Assembly: GCF_002900365.1 (NCBI RefSeq)
Contig: NZ_CP025979.1
Span: 3,906,001-3,970,000 of the forward strand
Source: Escherichia marmotae
GTDB lineage: Bacteria > Pseudomonadota > Gammaproteobacteria > Enterobacterales > Enterobacteriaceae
Direction of reading: 5' to 3'
Length of the DNA: 64,000 nucleotides
Part shown: positions 18,182-28,078 of the stretch, one piece after another
Numbering within the stretch: the first letter of the stretch is position 1
Layout of the letters: every line of letters begins with the position of its first letter
Translations under genes and position numbers: made by a program
Notes under the pieces: generated by a model
Databases searched by the model: none
The model's input: only the letters and a program-made list of their open reading frames with translations
What the model was told of the DNA's origin: nothing

Positions 18182-20218
18182 ATGGTACCCTCAACATTTT
18201 CTCGTTTGAAAGCCGCGCGTTGTCTGCCTGTTGTTCTGGCAGCCCTGATTTTCGCCGGTTGTGGCACCCATACCCCCGATCAGTCCACTGCCTATATGCA
18301 GGGCACGGCGCAGGCTGATTCTGCCTTTTATCTGCAGCAGATGCAGCAAAGCTCTGATGATACCAGGATCAACTGGCAATTACTCGCCATTCGTGCACTG
18401 GTGAAAGAAGGTAAAACCGGGCAAGCGGTAGAATTATTTAACCAACTGCCGCAGGAACTGAACGATACCCAGCGTCGCGAGAAAACTCTGCTGGCAGTAG
18501 AAATTAAACTGGCACAGAAAGATTTTACTGGCGCGCAAACCTTGCTGGTTAAAATTACTCCGGCAGATTTAGAGCCAAACCAGCAGGCACGTTACTGGCA
18601 GGCAAAAATCGATGCCAGCCAGGGGCGTCCTTCCATTGATTTATTGCGCGCTTTAATTGCTCAGGAACCGCTGCTCGGGGCGAAAGAAAAACAGCAAAAT
18701 ATTGATGCTACCTGGCAGGCGCTCTCCTCCATGACTCAGGAGCAGGCGAATACGCTGGTGATCAACGCCGACGAAAATATCCTGCAAGGCTGGCTGGATC
18801 TGCAACGCGTCTGGTTTGATAACCGCAACGATCCCGACATGATGAAGGCCGGCATTGCCGACTGGCAGAAACGTTACCCGAACAATCCGGGCGCGAAAAT
18901 GCTGCCAACGCAGTTGGTAAACGTAAAAGCGTTTAAACCAGCGTCAACCAATAAAATCGCCCTGCTGTTGCCGTTGAATGGTCAGGCCGCGGTGTTTGGT
19001 CGCACTATTCAGCAAGGATTTGAAGCGGCGAAAAATATCGGTACTCAACCAGTAGCAGCGCAGGTAGCTGCCGCACCTGCCGCGGACGTCACAGAACAGC
19101 CCCAACCGCAAACCGTGGATGGCGTTGCCAGCCCGGCACAGGCCTCTGTTAGCGATCTGACGGGTGAAGAAACCGAGGCACAGCCGGTGCCTGTAAACAC
19201 CCCAACTGCAACCACCGCAGCAGTAAGCGCACCAGCAAATCCGTCAGCAGAACTGAAAATCTACGATACTTCTTCACAACCGCTTAGCCAGATCCTCAAC
19301 CAGGTACAGCAGGACGGCGCGAGTATTGTGGTCGGCCCGCTGCTGAAAAATAACGTTGAAGAGTTGCTGAAGAGCAACACCCCGCTGAACGTGCTGGCGC
19401 TTAACCAGCCGGAAAATATCGAAAACCGTGCCAACATCTGTTATTTCGCGCTGTCGCCGGAAGATGAAGCGCGCGATGCAGCACGTCATATTCGTGACCA
19501 GGGCAAACAAGCGCCGCTGGTGCTGATCCCGCGCAGTTCGCTGGGTGATCGCGTAGCAAATGCGTTTGCGCAAGAGTGGCAGAAACTGGGCGGCGGCACC
19601 GTTCTACAACAAAAATTCGGCTCTACCAGCGAATTACGCGCGGGTGTCAACGGCGGTTCAGGTATCGCTTTAACGGGGAGTCCGATTACCCCCAGAACGA
19701 CAACCGATTCCGGCATGACCACAAACAACCCAACGCTGCAAACCACGCCAACCGATGACCAGTTCACCAATAATGGCGGTCGTGTCGATGCGGTATACAT
19801 TGTGGCAACGCCAGGCGAAATCGCCTTCATCAAGCCGATGATTACCATGCGTAACGGCAGCCAGAGCGGCGCAACGCTGTACGCCAGCTCCCGCAGCGCA
19901 CAAGGCTCCGCGGGTCCTGATTTCCGCCTGGAGATGGAAGGTTTACAGTACAGTGAAATCCCAATGCTGGCAGGGAGTAACCTGTCATTAATGCAGCAGG
20001 CACTCAGTGCTGTGAACAACGATTATTCGCTGGCGCGAATGTATGCAATGGGTGTCGATGCCTGGTCACTGGCGAATCATTTCTCGCAAATGCGCCAGGT
20101 TCAGGGGTTTGAAATCAACGGTAATACCGGAGGTCTGACGGCTAACCCGGATTGCGTGATTAACAGGAAGTTATCATGGCTACAGTACCAACAAGGTCAG
20201 GTAGTCCCCGCCAGTTAA
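18182..20218 (+). CDS. lpoA: Outer-membrane lipoprotein activator of PBP1a
   Basis: This 678-residue outer-membrane lipoprotein activates peptidoglycan synthase PBP1a. The signal peptide ends in a lipobox LIFAGC with Cys27 as the lipidated residue. An N-terminal TPR-like domain runs to about residue 250, followed by a periplasmic-binding-protein-like domain with an Ala/Pro/Thr-rich linker (about residues 300-360). The ATG at 18182 is used in place of an upstream in-frame start because it begins the signal peptide. Its end overlaps the yraN start by 43 bp. Confidence 0.94.
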   Translation: MVPSTFSRLKAARCLPVVLAALIFAGCGTHTPDQSTAYMQGTAQADSAFYLQQMQQSSDDTRINWQLLAIRALVKEGKTGQAVELFNQLPQELNDTQRREKTLLAVEIKLAQKDFTGAQTLLVKITPADLEPNQQARYWQAKIDASQGRPSIDLLRALIAQEPLLGAKEKQQNIDATWQALSSMTQEQANTLVINADENILQGWLDLQRVWFDNRNDPDMMKAGIADWQKRYPNNPGAKMLPTQLVNVKAFKPASTNKIALLLPLNGQAAVFGRTIQQGFEAAKNIGTQPVAAQVAAAPAADVTEQPQPQTVDGVASPAQASVSDLTGEETEAQPVPVNTPTATTAAVSAPANPSAELKIYDTSSQPLSQILNQVQQDGASIVVGPLLKNNVEELLKSNTPLNVLALNQPENIENRANICYFALSPEDEARDAARHIRDQGKQAPLVLIPRSSLGDRVANAFAQEWQKLGGGTVLQQKFGSTSELRAGVNGGSGIALTGSPITPRTTTDSGMTTNNPTLQTTPTDDQFTNNGGRVDAVYIVATPGEIAFIKPMITMRNGSQSGATLYASSRSAQGSAGPDFRLEMEGLQYSEIPMLAGSNLSLMQQALSAVNNDYSLARMYAMGVDAWSLANHFSQMRQVQGFEINGNTGGLTANPDCVINRKLSWLQYQQGQVVPAS

Positions 20219-20571
20219 CCACTAAACAGACCGGCGATGCGTGGGAAAAACAAGCGCGTCGCTGGCTGGAAGGCAAAGGACTGCAGTTTGTCGCCGCCAA
20301 CGTGAACGAGCGTGGCGGCGAGATCGATTTGATAATGCGTGAAGGCCAGACCACCGTTTTTGTCGAGGTGCGTTACCGCCGCTCTGCACTCTACGGCGGC
20401 GCAGCAGCCAGTGTGACCCGTAGCAAACAACACAAATTATTACAGACTGCCCGCTTGTGGCTCGCGCGCCATAATGGGAGTTTTGATACTGTGGATTGCC
20501 GGTTCGATGTGGTAGCCTTCACCGGGAATGATGTTGAGTGGATTAAGGATGCCTTTAATGACCACTCATAA
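20176..20571 (+). CDS. yraN: UPF0102 family endonuclease-like protein
   Basis: This 131-residue protein of the UPF0102/YraN family has a restriction-endonuclease-like fold. The ERGGEIDLIMR and VFVEVRYR segments (about residues 45-67) form the expected acidic active-site pattern. It overlaps lpoA and precedes diaA, as in other enterobacteria. Biological role is not established. Confidence 0.9.
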   Translation: MATVPTRSGSPRQLTTKQTGDAWEKQARRWLEGKGLQFVAANVNERGGEIDLIMREGQTTVFVEVRYRRSALYGGAAASVTRSKQHKLLQTARLWLARHNGSFDTVDCRFDVVAFTGNDVEWIKDAFNDHS

Positions 20572-20590
20572 TTAAGGTTTAAGGATTAGC

Positions 20591-21181
20591 GTGCTAGAAA
20601 GAATAAAAGCTTGCTTCACTGAAAGCATTCAAACTCAAATTGCGGCGGCAGAGGCGCTTCCGGATGCCATCTCCCGTGCAGCCATGACGCTGGTTCAGTC
20701 TCTGCTTAATGGCAACAAAATCCTCTGTTGTGGTAATGGGACTTCCGCTGCCAACGCACAGCATTTTGCTGCCAGCATGATCAACCGTTTCGAAACGGAG
20801 CGGCCCAGCTTACCTGCCATTGCACTAAATACTGATAATGTTGTCTTAACGGCGATTGCCAATGATCGCTTGCATGATGAAGTATATGCAAAACAGGTAC
20901 GGGCGCTGGGACATGCGGGAGATGTGCTGTTAGCCATTTCTACTCGCGGTAACAGCCGCGATATCGTTAAAGCTGTTGAAGCCGCCGTTACGCGTGATAT
21001 GACTATTGTGGCATTAACCGGCTATGACGGCGGTGAACTTGCAGGGTTGTTAGGGCCGCAAGACGTGGAGATCCGTATTCCTTCGCATCGTAGTGCTCGC
21101 ATTCAAGAAATGCACATGCTGACGGTAAATTGCCTGTGCGATCTGATCGATAACACGCTTTTCCCTCACCAGGATGATTAA
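20591..21181 (+). CDS. diaA: DnaA initiator-associating protein
   Basis: This 196-residue SIS-domain protein forms a tetramer that binds DnaA and promotes initiation-complex assembly at oriC. The SIS core shows [17 protein letters not shown] near residue 46 and [14 protein letters not shown] near residue 116. The start codon is GTG after a TTAAGGATTAGC leader. Its TAA stop ends at 21181, the first base of the predicted core dinucleotide of the IS110 insertion. The coding sequence is therefore complete. Confidence 0.95.
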
Positions 21182-21203
21182 GCAACTGTCTTGAACGTAA
21201 AAA

Positions 21204-22349
<1,146 letters not shown>

Positions 22350-22357
22350 GAGAATAC

Positions 22358-22933
22358 ATGAAGGCATTATCGCCAATCGCAGTCCTTATTTCCGCACTGC
22401 TGTTGCAAGGTTGTGTTGCTGCTGCCGTAGTGGGTACAGCCGCTGTGGGAACTAAAGCAGCGACCGATCCGCGCAGTGTCGGCACCCAGGTGGACGATGG
22501 CACCCTGGAAGTGCGCGTTAACAGCGCATTGTCGAAAGATGAACAAATTAAGAAAGAAGCGCGCATTAATGTAACGGCCTATCAGGGCAAAGTGCTGCTG
22601 GTTGGGCAGTCACCAAACACCGAACTTTCGGCTCGTGCAAAACAGATTGCGATGGGCGTAGACGGTGCCAACGAAGTGTATAACGAGATTCGTCAGGGCC
22701 AACCAATTGGTCTGGGCGAAGCGTCGAATGATACGTGGATCACCACTAAAGTTCGCTCGCAGTTGCTGGCAAGCGACCTGGTGAAATCGTCTAACGTGAA
22801 AGTAACCACCGAAAACGGCGAAGTGTTCCTGATGGGGCTGGTGACTGAGCGTGAGGCGAAAGCGGCGGCAGATATTGCCAGCCGGGTGAGTGGTGTGAAA
22901 CGTGTGACCACGGCATTTACGTTTATTAAATAA
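22358..22933 (+). CDS. dolP: Outer-membrane lipoprotein with two BON domains
   Basis: This 191-residue lipoprotein (formerly YraP) acts at the outer membrane and division site and supports BAM function. The lipobox LLLQGC gives Cys19 as the lipid anchor. Two BON domains span about residues 46-115 and 124-191. The ribosome site AAGGAG is formed across the IS110 right junction, so translation signals survive. It is now 1.17 kb away from diaA and from any promoter inside diaA; dolP is a known sigma-E regulon member. Confidence 0.95.
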   Translation: MKALSPIAVLISALLLQGCVAAAVVGTAAVGTKAATDPRSVGTQVDDGTLEVRVNSALSKDEQIKKEARINVTAYQGKVLLVGQSPNTELSARAKQIAMGVDGANEVYNEIRQGQPIGLGEASNDTWITTKVRSQLLASDLVKSSNVKVTTENGEVFLMGLVTEREAKAAADIASRVSGVKRVTTAFTFIK

Positions 22934-22974
22934 CAGCTCTTTGTAAAGCCTGATGCGACGCTGCCGCGTATCAG

Positions 22975-24288
22975 GAGCCTGTCCATCATTCTGTGTAAAT
23001 GCCTTTCTCAGAAGTGACCGTCAAGGCGGTCACCGAATTCGATAATAAAGCGACTCATGGCTATCCGCCAGTCCTGAAGTGGCATCGTCCATTTCTGTGA
23101 GGCTGACTGGATAGCCAGCCTCACCACTTTTTTCACCGATTCATCTGTCGGGAACACTTTCCGTTTCTTTATCGCATGTCTGATGACGCTATTCAGCGAT
23201 TCGATTGCGTTAGTGGTGTAGATAACCTTGCGGATCGCCTCCGGGTACACGAAGAAGGTGGCAATATTCGGCCAGTTTGCCCGCCAGCTGCGACTTATCT
23301 GCGGGTACCGTGCATCCCATTCCTTCCCGAACGCATCCAGCGCCTGCAACGCGCCTTCTTCCGTGGCTGCGCGGTAAACCTGTTTCAGGTCACGGGTTAC
23401 CGCTTTATAGTCTTTCCACGCCACGAACCGCAGGCTGTTGCGTACCATGTGTACTATGCACAACTGGATCTGCGTCTCCGGGTAGACGGCATTAATCGCT
23501 TCCGGGAAGCCTTTCAGGCCGTCCACGCAGGCGATAAGGATATCGTTCAGGCCGCGATTTTTCAGTTCCGTCAGTACATTCAGCCAGAACTTTGCACCTT
23601 CATTTTCGGCCAGCCACATACCCAGCAGCTCTTTCTGACCATCAAGGTTAATACCCAGAGCCAGGAACACCGCTTTGTTGATAACCCGGCTGTCCTGCCG
23701 TACTTTCAGGACAATACAGTCAAGATAAACAATGGGATAAATCGCATCCAGAGGACGGTTTTGCCATTCAACAACCAGGTCGATTACGGCATCGGTGACT
23801 TTCGATATCAGCGCCGGAGAGACGTCTGCATCGTACATTTCTTTGAAGACTGAGGTAATTTCGCGGGTAGTCATCCCTCTGGCATACAGCGCCAGGATCT
23901 GGTTGTCCATGCCGGTAATGCGGGTCTGATTTTTCTTCACCAGTTGTGGTTCGAAGGAACCATCACGATCACGTGGAGTACGTAATTCCATCGGCCCGTC
24001 GGTAGTGGTGACGGTTTTCGTGGAATAGCCATTACGGGAGTTGGTTCCCGATTTGGGCTGATTTTTTTCATGTCCCAGATGGTGAGTCAGTTCAGCGTTG
24101 AGAGCAGCCTCAACACTGATTTTCTTGAGCAGGCGATCGAACTGACTGAGATCTTCAGGGGTTTTGAGATTTTTGGCCAGTTCGTTAGCCAGAGCCTGCA
24201 ATTGTTTGTCGTCCATAATTTAACCTTCATTTGATGTTGAATTGAACATATCAAAATCAGGCAATTACACAAATCTATGTACAGGCTC
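22975..24288 (-). mobile_element. IS256-family element, copy 1
   Basis: This 1314-bp element has imperfect terminal inverted repeats: left GAGCCTGTCCATCATTCTGTG, in segments, against the complement of right CACAAATCTATGTACAGGCTC, sharing GAGCCTGT. It encodes one 402-residue transposase. The flanks (GCGTATCAG left, ACTGGCATT right) share no direct repeat, so this copy marks a rearrangement junction. The left end lies within a truncated REP unit after dolP; the right end abuts the last 10 bp of an IS4. Closest named type may be IS1414/ISEc39, which I cannot confirm. Confidence 0.88.
23008..24216 (-). CDS. IS256-family transposase, copy 1
   Basis: This 402-residue transposase of the IS256/MULE type has catalytic Asp166 (VYLDCIVLKV), Asp232 (IACVDGLKGF) and a downstream Glu in TTNAIESLNSVIR (near residue 340). 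The frame is uninterrupted from MDDKQLQ to the C-terminal GDRLDGHF. It is clearly related to, but not identical with, the transposase at 38964-40172 (many substitutions, for example AELTHHLGHE versus AEMTHHPGYE), so they are different IS subtypes or long-diverged copies. Confidence 0.92.
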   Translation of the reverse strand: MDDKQLQALANELAKNLKTPEDLSQFDRLLKKISVEAALNAELTHHLGHEKNQPKSGTNSRNGYSTKTVTTTDGPMELRTPRDRDGSFEPQLVKKNQTRITGMDNQILALYARGMTTREITSVFKEMYDADVSPALISKVTDAVIDLVVEWQNRPLDAIYPIVYLDCIVLKVRQDSRVINKAVFLALGINLDGQKELLGMWLAENEGAKFWLNVLTELKNRGLNDILIACVDGLKGFPEAINAVYPETQIQLCIVHMVRNSLRFVAWKDYKAVTRDLKQVYRAATEEGALQALDAFGKEWDARYPQISRSWRANWPNIATFFVYPEAIRKVIYTTNAIESLNSVIRHAIKKRKVFPTDESVKKVVRLAIQSASQKWTMPLQDWRIAMSRFIIEFGDRLDGHF

Positions 24289-24310
24289 ACTGGCATTAGA
24301 GCATAAGCTC
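24289..24310. mobile_element. 10-bp IS4 tip plus its 12-bp target repeat
   Basis: ACTGGCATTA (24289-24298) is the terminal 10 bp of the IS4 end that lies 3' of insG. It is directly followed by GAGCATAAGCTC (24299-24310), the reverse complement of GAGCTTATGCTC at the far end of the IS4 at 26623-28047. This is the remnant of a second IS4 half, eaten into by IS256 copy 1. Confidence 0.85.
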
Positions 24311-24373
24311 CCTTTATTATTGTCAGCAAAGTGTGTTTCGTTCATGCCTGAAAAATCAATATATTGCAGTGGC

Positions 24374-24410
24374 GTAGGCCTGATAAGACCCGCCAGCGCC
24401 GCATCAGGCG
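24374..24410. repeat. REP unit downstream of yjgR
   Basis: GTAGGCCTGATAAG ... CGCCGCATCAGGCG is a REP palindrome just 3' of the yjgR stop. It is preceded by AATCAATATATTGCAG, as in the BIME spacer near 16350. Confidence 0.8.
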
Positions 24411-24429
24411 AAGATAAATCGCACCTGAC

Positions 24430-25932
24430 TTACCTTCTTCTTCCCCCCAGCAAACTCCCCAGCACCCCGCGTATAATCTGGTTCGTCACCTGACGGGCGG
24501 CGCTTTTCGCCATAGTCTGTACCACGCCATCTTTCTTCCCGCCGCGCGGTCCGGTAGTGCCAAACAAAATATCCTTCAACCCACCCAGAATACCGTCATC
24601 TTCACTTATCTCTTTCCCTTTGGCAGGAGGGTTATTTTGCTGTTCGGTACTGGCCTGCACACCTTTTTGCAGCATCTCATAGGCGGATTCCCGGTCTACG
24701 TCATCTTCATACTTGCCATACACCGGAGAGTGATTAATCAGGCCGTTACGCTCATCTTCCGTTACCGGCCCCATCCGTGAACAAGGCGCGATCACCATCG
24801 CACGCTCTACCACAGAAGGACTTCCTTTCGCATCCAGAAAAGAGATCAACGCTTCGCCGGTTCCTAGTTCCTGAATCGCCTTTTCCGTATCAAATGCCGG
24901 ATTGGGACGCATGGTTTGCGCCGCCGTCTTCACCGCTTTCTGGTCTTTCGGCGTGAAGGCGCGCAGAGCGTGCTGAACGCGATTTCCCAACTGCCCAAGC
25001 ACGTTGTCAGGGATATCAGACGGGTTTTGCGAAACAAACCAGACGCCCACACCTTTCGAGCGGATAAGTCTTATTACCTGTTCAATCTTATCCAGCAACA
25101 CCTGCGGTGCATCGTTGAACAGCAGATGCGCTTCGTCGAAGAAAAATACCAGTTTCGGTTTATCCAAATCGCCTGCTTCTGGCAGTTGCTCATACAACTC
25201 AGAAAGCATCCACAGCAGGCTGGCGGCGTACAGTTTTGGCATCTGGTAGAGCTTTTCGGCGCTAAGAATATTGATAACACCTTTACCGTTGGCATCGGTA
25301 CGCATCCAGTCTTTGATATCCAGCATCGGCTCACCAAAGAAATGCGTCGCCCCTTGCTGTTCCAGCGTCAGTAATCCGCGCTGGATGGCGCCAACCGATG
25401 CGCTACTGATATTACCGTACTGATTCTGGAATGATTTGGCGTTATCACCGATATATTGGGTAATCGCCCGGAGATCTTTAAAGTCGAGTAACAATAGTCC
25501 CTGATCGTCGGCAATACGGAAGATGATATTCAGCACGCCGGATTGCACGTCGTTGAGATTTAACAGCCGTGCAAGCAACAGCGGTCCCAGATCCGAGACC
25601 GTTGCCCGTACTGGATGACCTTTCTCACCAAAAATATCCCACACAACTACTGGATTCGCATGTGGCTGCCAGTCGTTGACGCCGATATTTTTCAACCGAG
25701 CGAGCAGTTTTTCCGAGGTAGTACCTTCTGCCGCAACCCCGGTCAAATCACCTTTTACATCGGCCATAAATACCGGAACGCCGATTTCTGACAGAGATTC
25801 CGCCAGTTTTTGCAGCGTGACAGTTTTACCTGTCCCTGTTGCGCCAGTAATCAGTCCGTGACGGTTAGCCATAGCGGGTAGTAAAAACAGTTCTGTGTCC
25901 GGCGTGCGGGCAATTAAACGCGGTTCGCTCAT
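24430..25932 (-). CDS. yjgR: DUF853 family P-loop NTPase
   Basis: This 500-residue predicted ATPase is related to the HerA/FtsK class. The Walker A motif is GATGTGKT (30-37). A Walker B-like LVFFFDEAHLLF lies near residue 260, and a Gly/Arg-rich tail (LLGGRRR) ends the protein. The frame is open further upstream into ahr remnant DNA, but MSEPRLIART after GGAGGAAATCTC is the family N-terminus. Function is not established. In K-12 its stop converges on lptG; here that junction is split by IS4 and IS256. Confidence 0.92.
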   Translation of the reverse strand: MSEPRLIARTPDTELFLLPAMANRHGLITGATGTGKTVTLQKLAESLSEIGVPVFMADVKGDLTGVAAEGTTSEKLLARLKNIGVNDWQPHANPVVVWDIFGEKGHPVRATVSDLGPLLLARLLNLNDVQSGVLNIIFRIADDQGLLLLDFKDLRAITQYIGDNAKSFQNQYGNISSASVGAIQRGLLTLEQQGATHFFGEPMLDIKDWMRTDANGKGVINILSAEKLYQMPKLYAASLLWMLSELYEQLPEAGDLDKPKLVFFFDEAHLLFNDAPQVLLDKIEQVIRLIRSKGVGVWFVSQNPSDIPDNVLGQLGNRVQHALRAFTPKDQKAVKTAAQTMRPNPAFDTEKAIQELGTGEALISFLDAKGSPSVVERAMVIAPCSRMGPVTEDERNGLINHSPVYGKYEDDVDRESAYEMLQKGVQASTEQQNNPPAKGKEISEDDGILGGLKDILFGTTGPRGGKKDGVVQTMAKSAARQVTNQIIRGVLGSLLGGRRR

Positions 25933-26055
25933 GAGATTTCCTCCAGTTCCCTGCCTGGAGTATAGACACGGTTGAGCGCTTTTCACCACTAAATTCAGCC
26001 AATTGCGAGATATCTTAAAGGCCGGTAGAAGTGACCCGGCAGAGCGATCAGAGGT

Positions 26056-26317
26056 CGACACGCTGACTGATTTGCAAACCTTTATCTTACGCGGCGCTAC
26101 CCAGCGCAACCACGCGACCAATCACTTCATGACAGGCAACCAGTGGGTACTGTGAGAATCCCCACTTGTTGTCGAGCATCGACAGGCCAGAATGGCAAAT
26201 CCCGCAGTAATCCACCTGTACTTCGCCGTCTTGTGGCTTCAGTTCACCGGGATCGTACTCATAGAGCTCCAGTTCCCCGCCAGCCTCTTTTGCAGCATAG
26301 CTTTTTATCATCGACAT
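26056..26317 (-). pseudogene. ahr: ahr (zinc-type aldehyde reductase) 5' fragment
   Basis: Only the first ~85 codons of the NADPH-dependent aldehyde reductase Ahr (YjgB, 339 residues) remain. The frame reads MSMIKSYAAKEAGG ... VVALGSAA and then hits TAA at codon 77, where the parent has a Gln codon. Recognisable codons (DKGLQ..QRV) continue to about 26056 and then stop matching. Changes at conserved positions (CGICHSG for CGICHSD, ACHEV for AGHEV) fit a decaying gene. The rest of ahr and the idnDOTR/idnK genes that separate it from yjgR in K-12 are missing. Confidence 0.88.
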
Positions 26318-26455
26318 GCTTTTGCCCTTCTCTGATATTTCCCGGGAAGTGTAGAGTATGGTCGGGCGGGAGGCCTGGAGTGTGACAAAGGTTACACATT
26401 ACTGAGAATAGTGCTGAAATTTTCAGCACTTAGCAAGGTGGGTGCAAGCTGACGC

Positions 26456-26483
26456 TTGCATGGCGGCGCGTGACAGGTATAAT
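26456..26483 (+). promoter_or_regulatory. leuX promoter
   Basis: A TTGCAT -35 box (26456-26461) and a perfect TATAAT -10 box (26478-26483) are 16 bp apart and 29 bp upstream of the mature tRNA 5' end. A hairpin AGTGCTGAAA / TTTTCAGCACT at 26410-26430 lies just upstream. Confidence 0.85.
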
Positions 26484-26512
26484 CCACAACGTTTTCCGCA
26501 TACCTCTTCAGT

Positions 26513-26597
26513 GCCGAAGTGGCGAAATCGGTAGACGCAGTTGATTCAAAATCAACCGTAGAAATACGTGCCGGTTCGAGTCCGGCCTTCGGCACCA
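26513..26597 (+). tRNA. leuX: tRNA-Leu (CAA)
   Basis: An 85-nt class II tRNA with acceptor stem GCCGAAG / CTTCGGC, encoded CCA end (GGCACCA), T-loop GGTTCGAGTCC, long variable arm, and anticodon CAA in TTGATTCAAAATCAA. This is the leuX gene next to ahr, a common integration site for genomic islands in E. coli. No integrase or island follows it here; IS4 begins 26 bp after the tRNA. Confidence 0.97.
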
Positions 26598-26622
26598 AAA
26601 GTATATAAATAGACCTCAGCTG

Positions 26623-28047
26623 TAATGCCAGTCAGTTAAGCAACTGACTGGCTCTTTTTCGGGGCTGTGGGGGATTTCCAGGGCCTCTCCTTTACCACTC
26701 TCGGGAAGGCTCTTTCCCTTCTTGTCGGTAATTTCACAAGTTGTCCCATACTTGCAAGATCGCGCATCAGCTCCGGTATACGTCCCGGTGAAGCGCCCTG
26801 CAATGTCATCAGCATTCTCATCACCATTCCGCATGATTCTGAGAAACTCAGTTGATTCGGCCAGTAACCTTTCAGATGTTCTGCCATTTTAATCATCTGA
26901 TATCTCACCAGATTATAAGCCAGTAAGACACCCCACAGCTCTTGCTCCACAAGCTCCGGCTTTTTACTTCTCAGCGTCAGCCTGCTCAGTTGCATCGTCT
27001 GTTTTATCTCCCTGTATCCCAGTTCGATTTCCCAGCGATGACTGTACAGATCCGCCATTTCTCCTCCGGGGAAGCGCATGGCGTCCGTCATCGACGTCAG
27101 CAGATGGCAGACTTTTCCTTTGCGCGTCACGGTCAGCAGGCGGGCTGTCACCTCATTTCCCAGCCCGGCCACTTTTTTCGTGCCTGCGGGCTGGTTTTCA
27201 GCTTCACCAGATGATCGCCTTTACCCAGTTTTCTGATCTCTTCATATTGCGCTCCCTTTCTGAGAGGGATCATCCAGTGGCGGGGTTCTCCCGCCAGGCT
27301 CCAGGCATTTAACAGTCCCAGTGAGTAATAACCTTTAGCCATTAACGTCAGGGTGTTATCGCCGGGTTGTTCTATAAGTTGCTCAGCAAGCTCATTTTCG
27401 CTGTTCTTCATCGTCCCGAAGGCTGCAGCCGTCAGCAGATGGCTGGTCAGTTCCATCTGGCAGACCATTTTGACCTGCGGGTAGAGCGCCGGGTTCCCGG
27501 CATGTGTCTGGCGGGGGAAGGCTGCATCGTTCTCTGGTGTATCCGGCGTGCGCCAGAACACACCATCGATGGCCAGCAGGGTCAGGCCGCACCAGTGCGG
27601 ATGCGGCGTGGCGTTATGCCAGAGCTGCGCTGTTTTCGTGAACACGCGGCGGACAGCCTCACTTCCCAGGCGCTGGCGGGCCTCAATAACGGCACTGGGG
27701 GCAACGAAGGGGCGATTGCCCGGTAGGATGATGTCCAGGCGATTCACAATCTGGTGAAGAGGGTCTTTACGCTCAAGAGCCATGCCAACAATACACCAGA
27801 CCAGCATTTCGAGGGGAAGACGGCGCTTGCGTAGCGTTACAGTACCTGATTCAACAAGGCAACGAGAGATGAGTTCGGGGTCGAGGTAATCCCCCAGAGA
27901 AGTCAGTGGGTTACGCAGAGAATCGTAACGGGATACCAGATCAAGGGCCTGTCCAATGAGCATAAAAAAATCCGGAAACGAGTGAGCGTTTCCGGATTCT
28001 TACACAGCCACTGGATCGGTCAACTGATCCTTAACTGATCGGCATTA
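26623..28047 (-). mobile_element. IS4, copy 1 (hybrid, inactive)
   Basis: This is a 1425-bp IS4, 1 bp shorter than the 1426-bp copies at 36530 and 40256. The ends are TAATGCCAGTCAGTTAAG and CTTAACTGATCGGCATTA. Its flanks (CTCAGCTG on the leuX side, GAGCTTATGCTC on the lptG side) are not direct repeats, so it is a recombinant between two original insertions. Its transposase gene has a frameshift and a catalytic-site change. Confidence 0.93.
26636..27963 (-). pseudogene. insG: IS4 transposase, frameshifted and with D209A
   Basis: The 442-codon IS4 transposase is split by loss of one C from a CCCC run (27164-27166), giving a 271-residue N-terminal product and an out-of-frame remainder. Residue 209, an Asp in LMDKGYYS of the other two copies, is Ala (GCT for GAT). 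This is expected to be the second acidic residue of the IS4 DDE triad. It also carries several other substitutions (A37V, M54L, E68D), so it is the most decayed of the three copies. Confidence 0.92.
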
Positions 28048-28068
28048 GAGCTTATGCTCCCTTTATTC
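28048..28068. terminator. Half of the former lptG-yjgR bidirectional terminator
   Basis: GAGCTTATGCTC (28048-28059) is followed by CCTTTATTCG and the lptG stop. Joined to its partner near 24299, the ancestral sequence would have arms AATAAAGGGAGC and GCTCCCTTTATT around the loop ATAA, a perfect 12-bp hairpin between convergent genes. IS4 duplicated the centre of this hairpin. The 12-bp repeat still keeps GAGC/GCTC, so only a weak stem remains next to lptG. Confidence 0.75.
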
Positions 28069-28078
28069 GTTCATCAAG

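Noticed and set aside
23176..23853. A 225-codon forward frame across IS256 copy 1.
   Set aside because: Antisense to the transposase with intact DDE residues; nothing supports expression.
24430..26121. A longer yjgR product with 63 extra N-terminal residues.
   Set aside because: The extension reads through leader and ahr remnant DNA; the family start after GGAGG is at 25932.
26513..28047. A genomic island or prophage at leuX.
   Set aside because: leuX is a classic integration site, but no integrase, direct repeat of the tRNA end or foreign cargo follows; only IS4.
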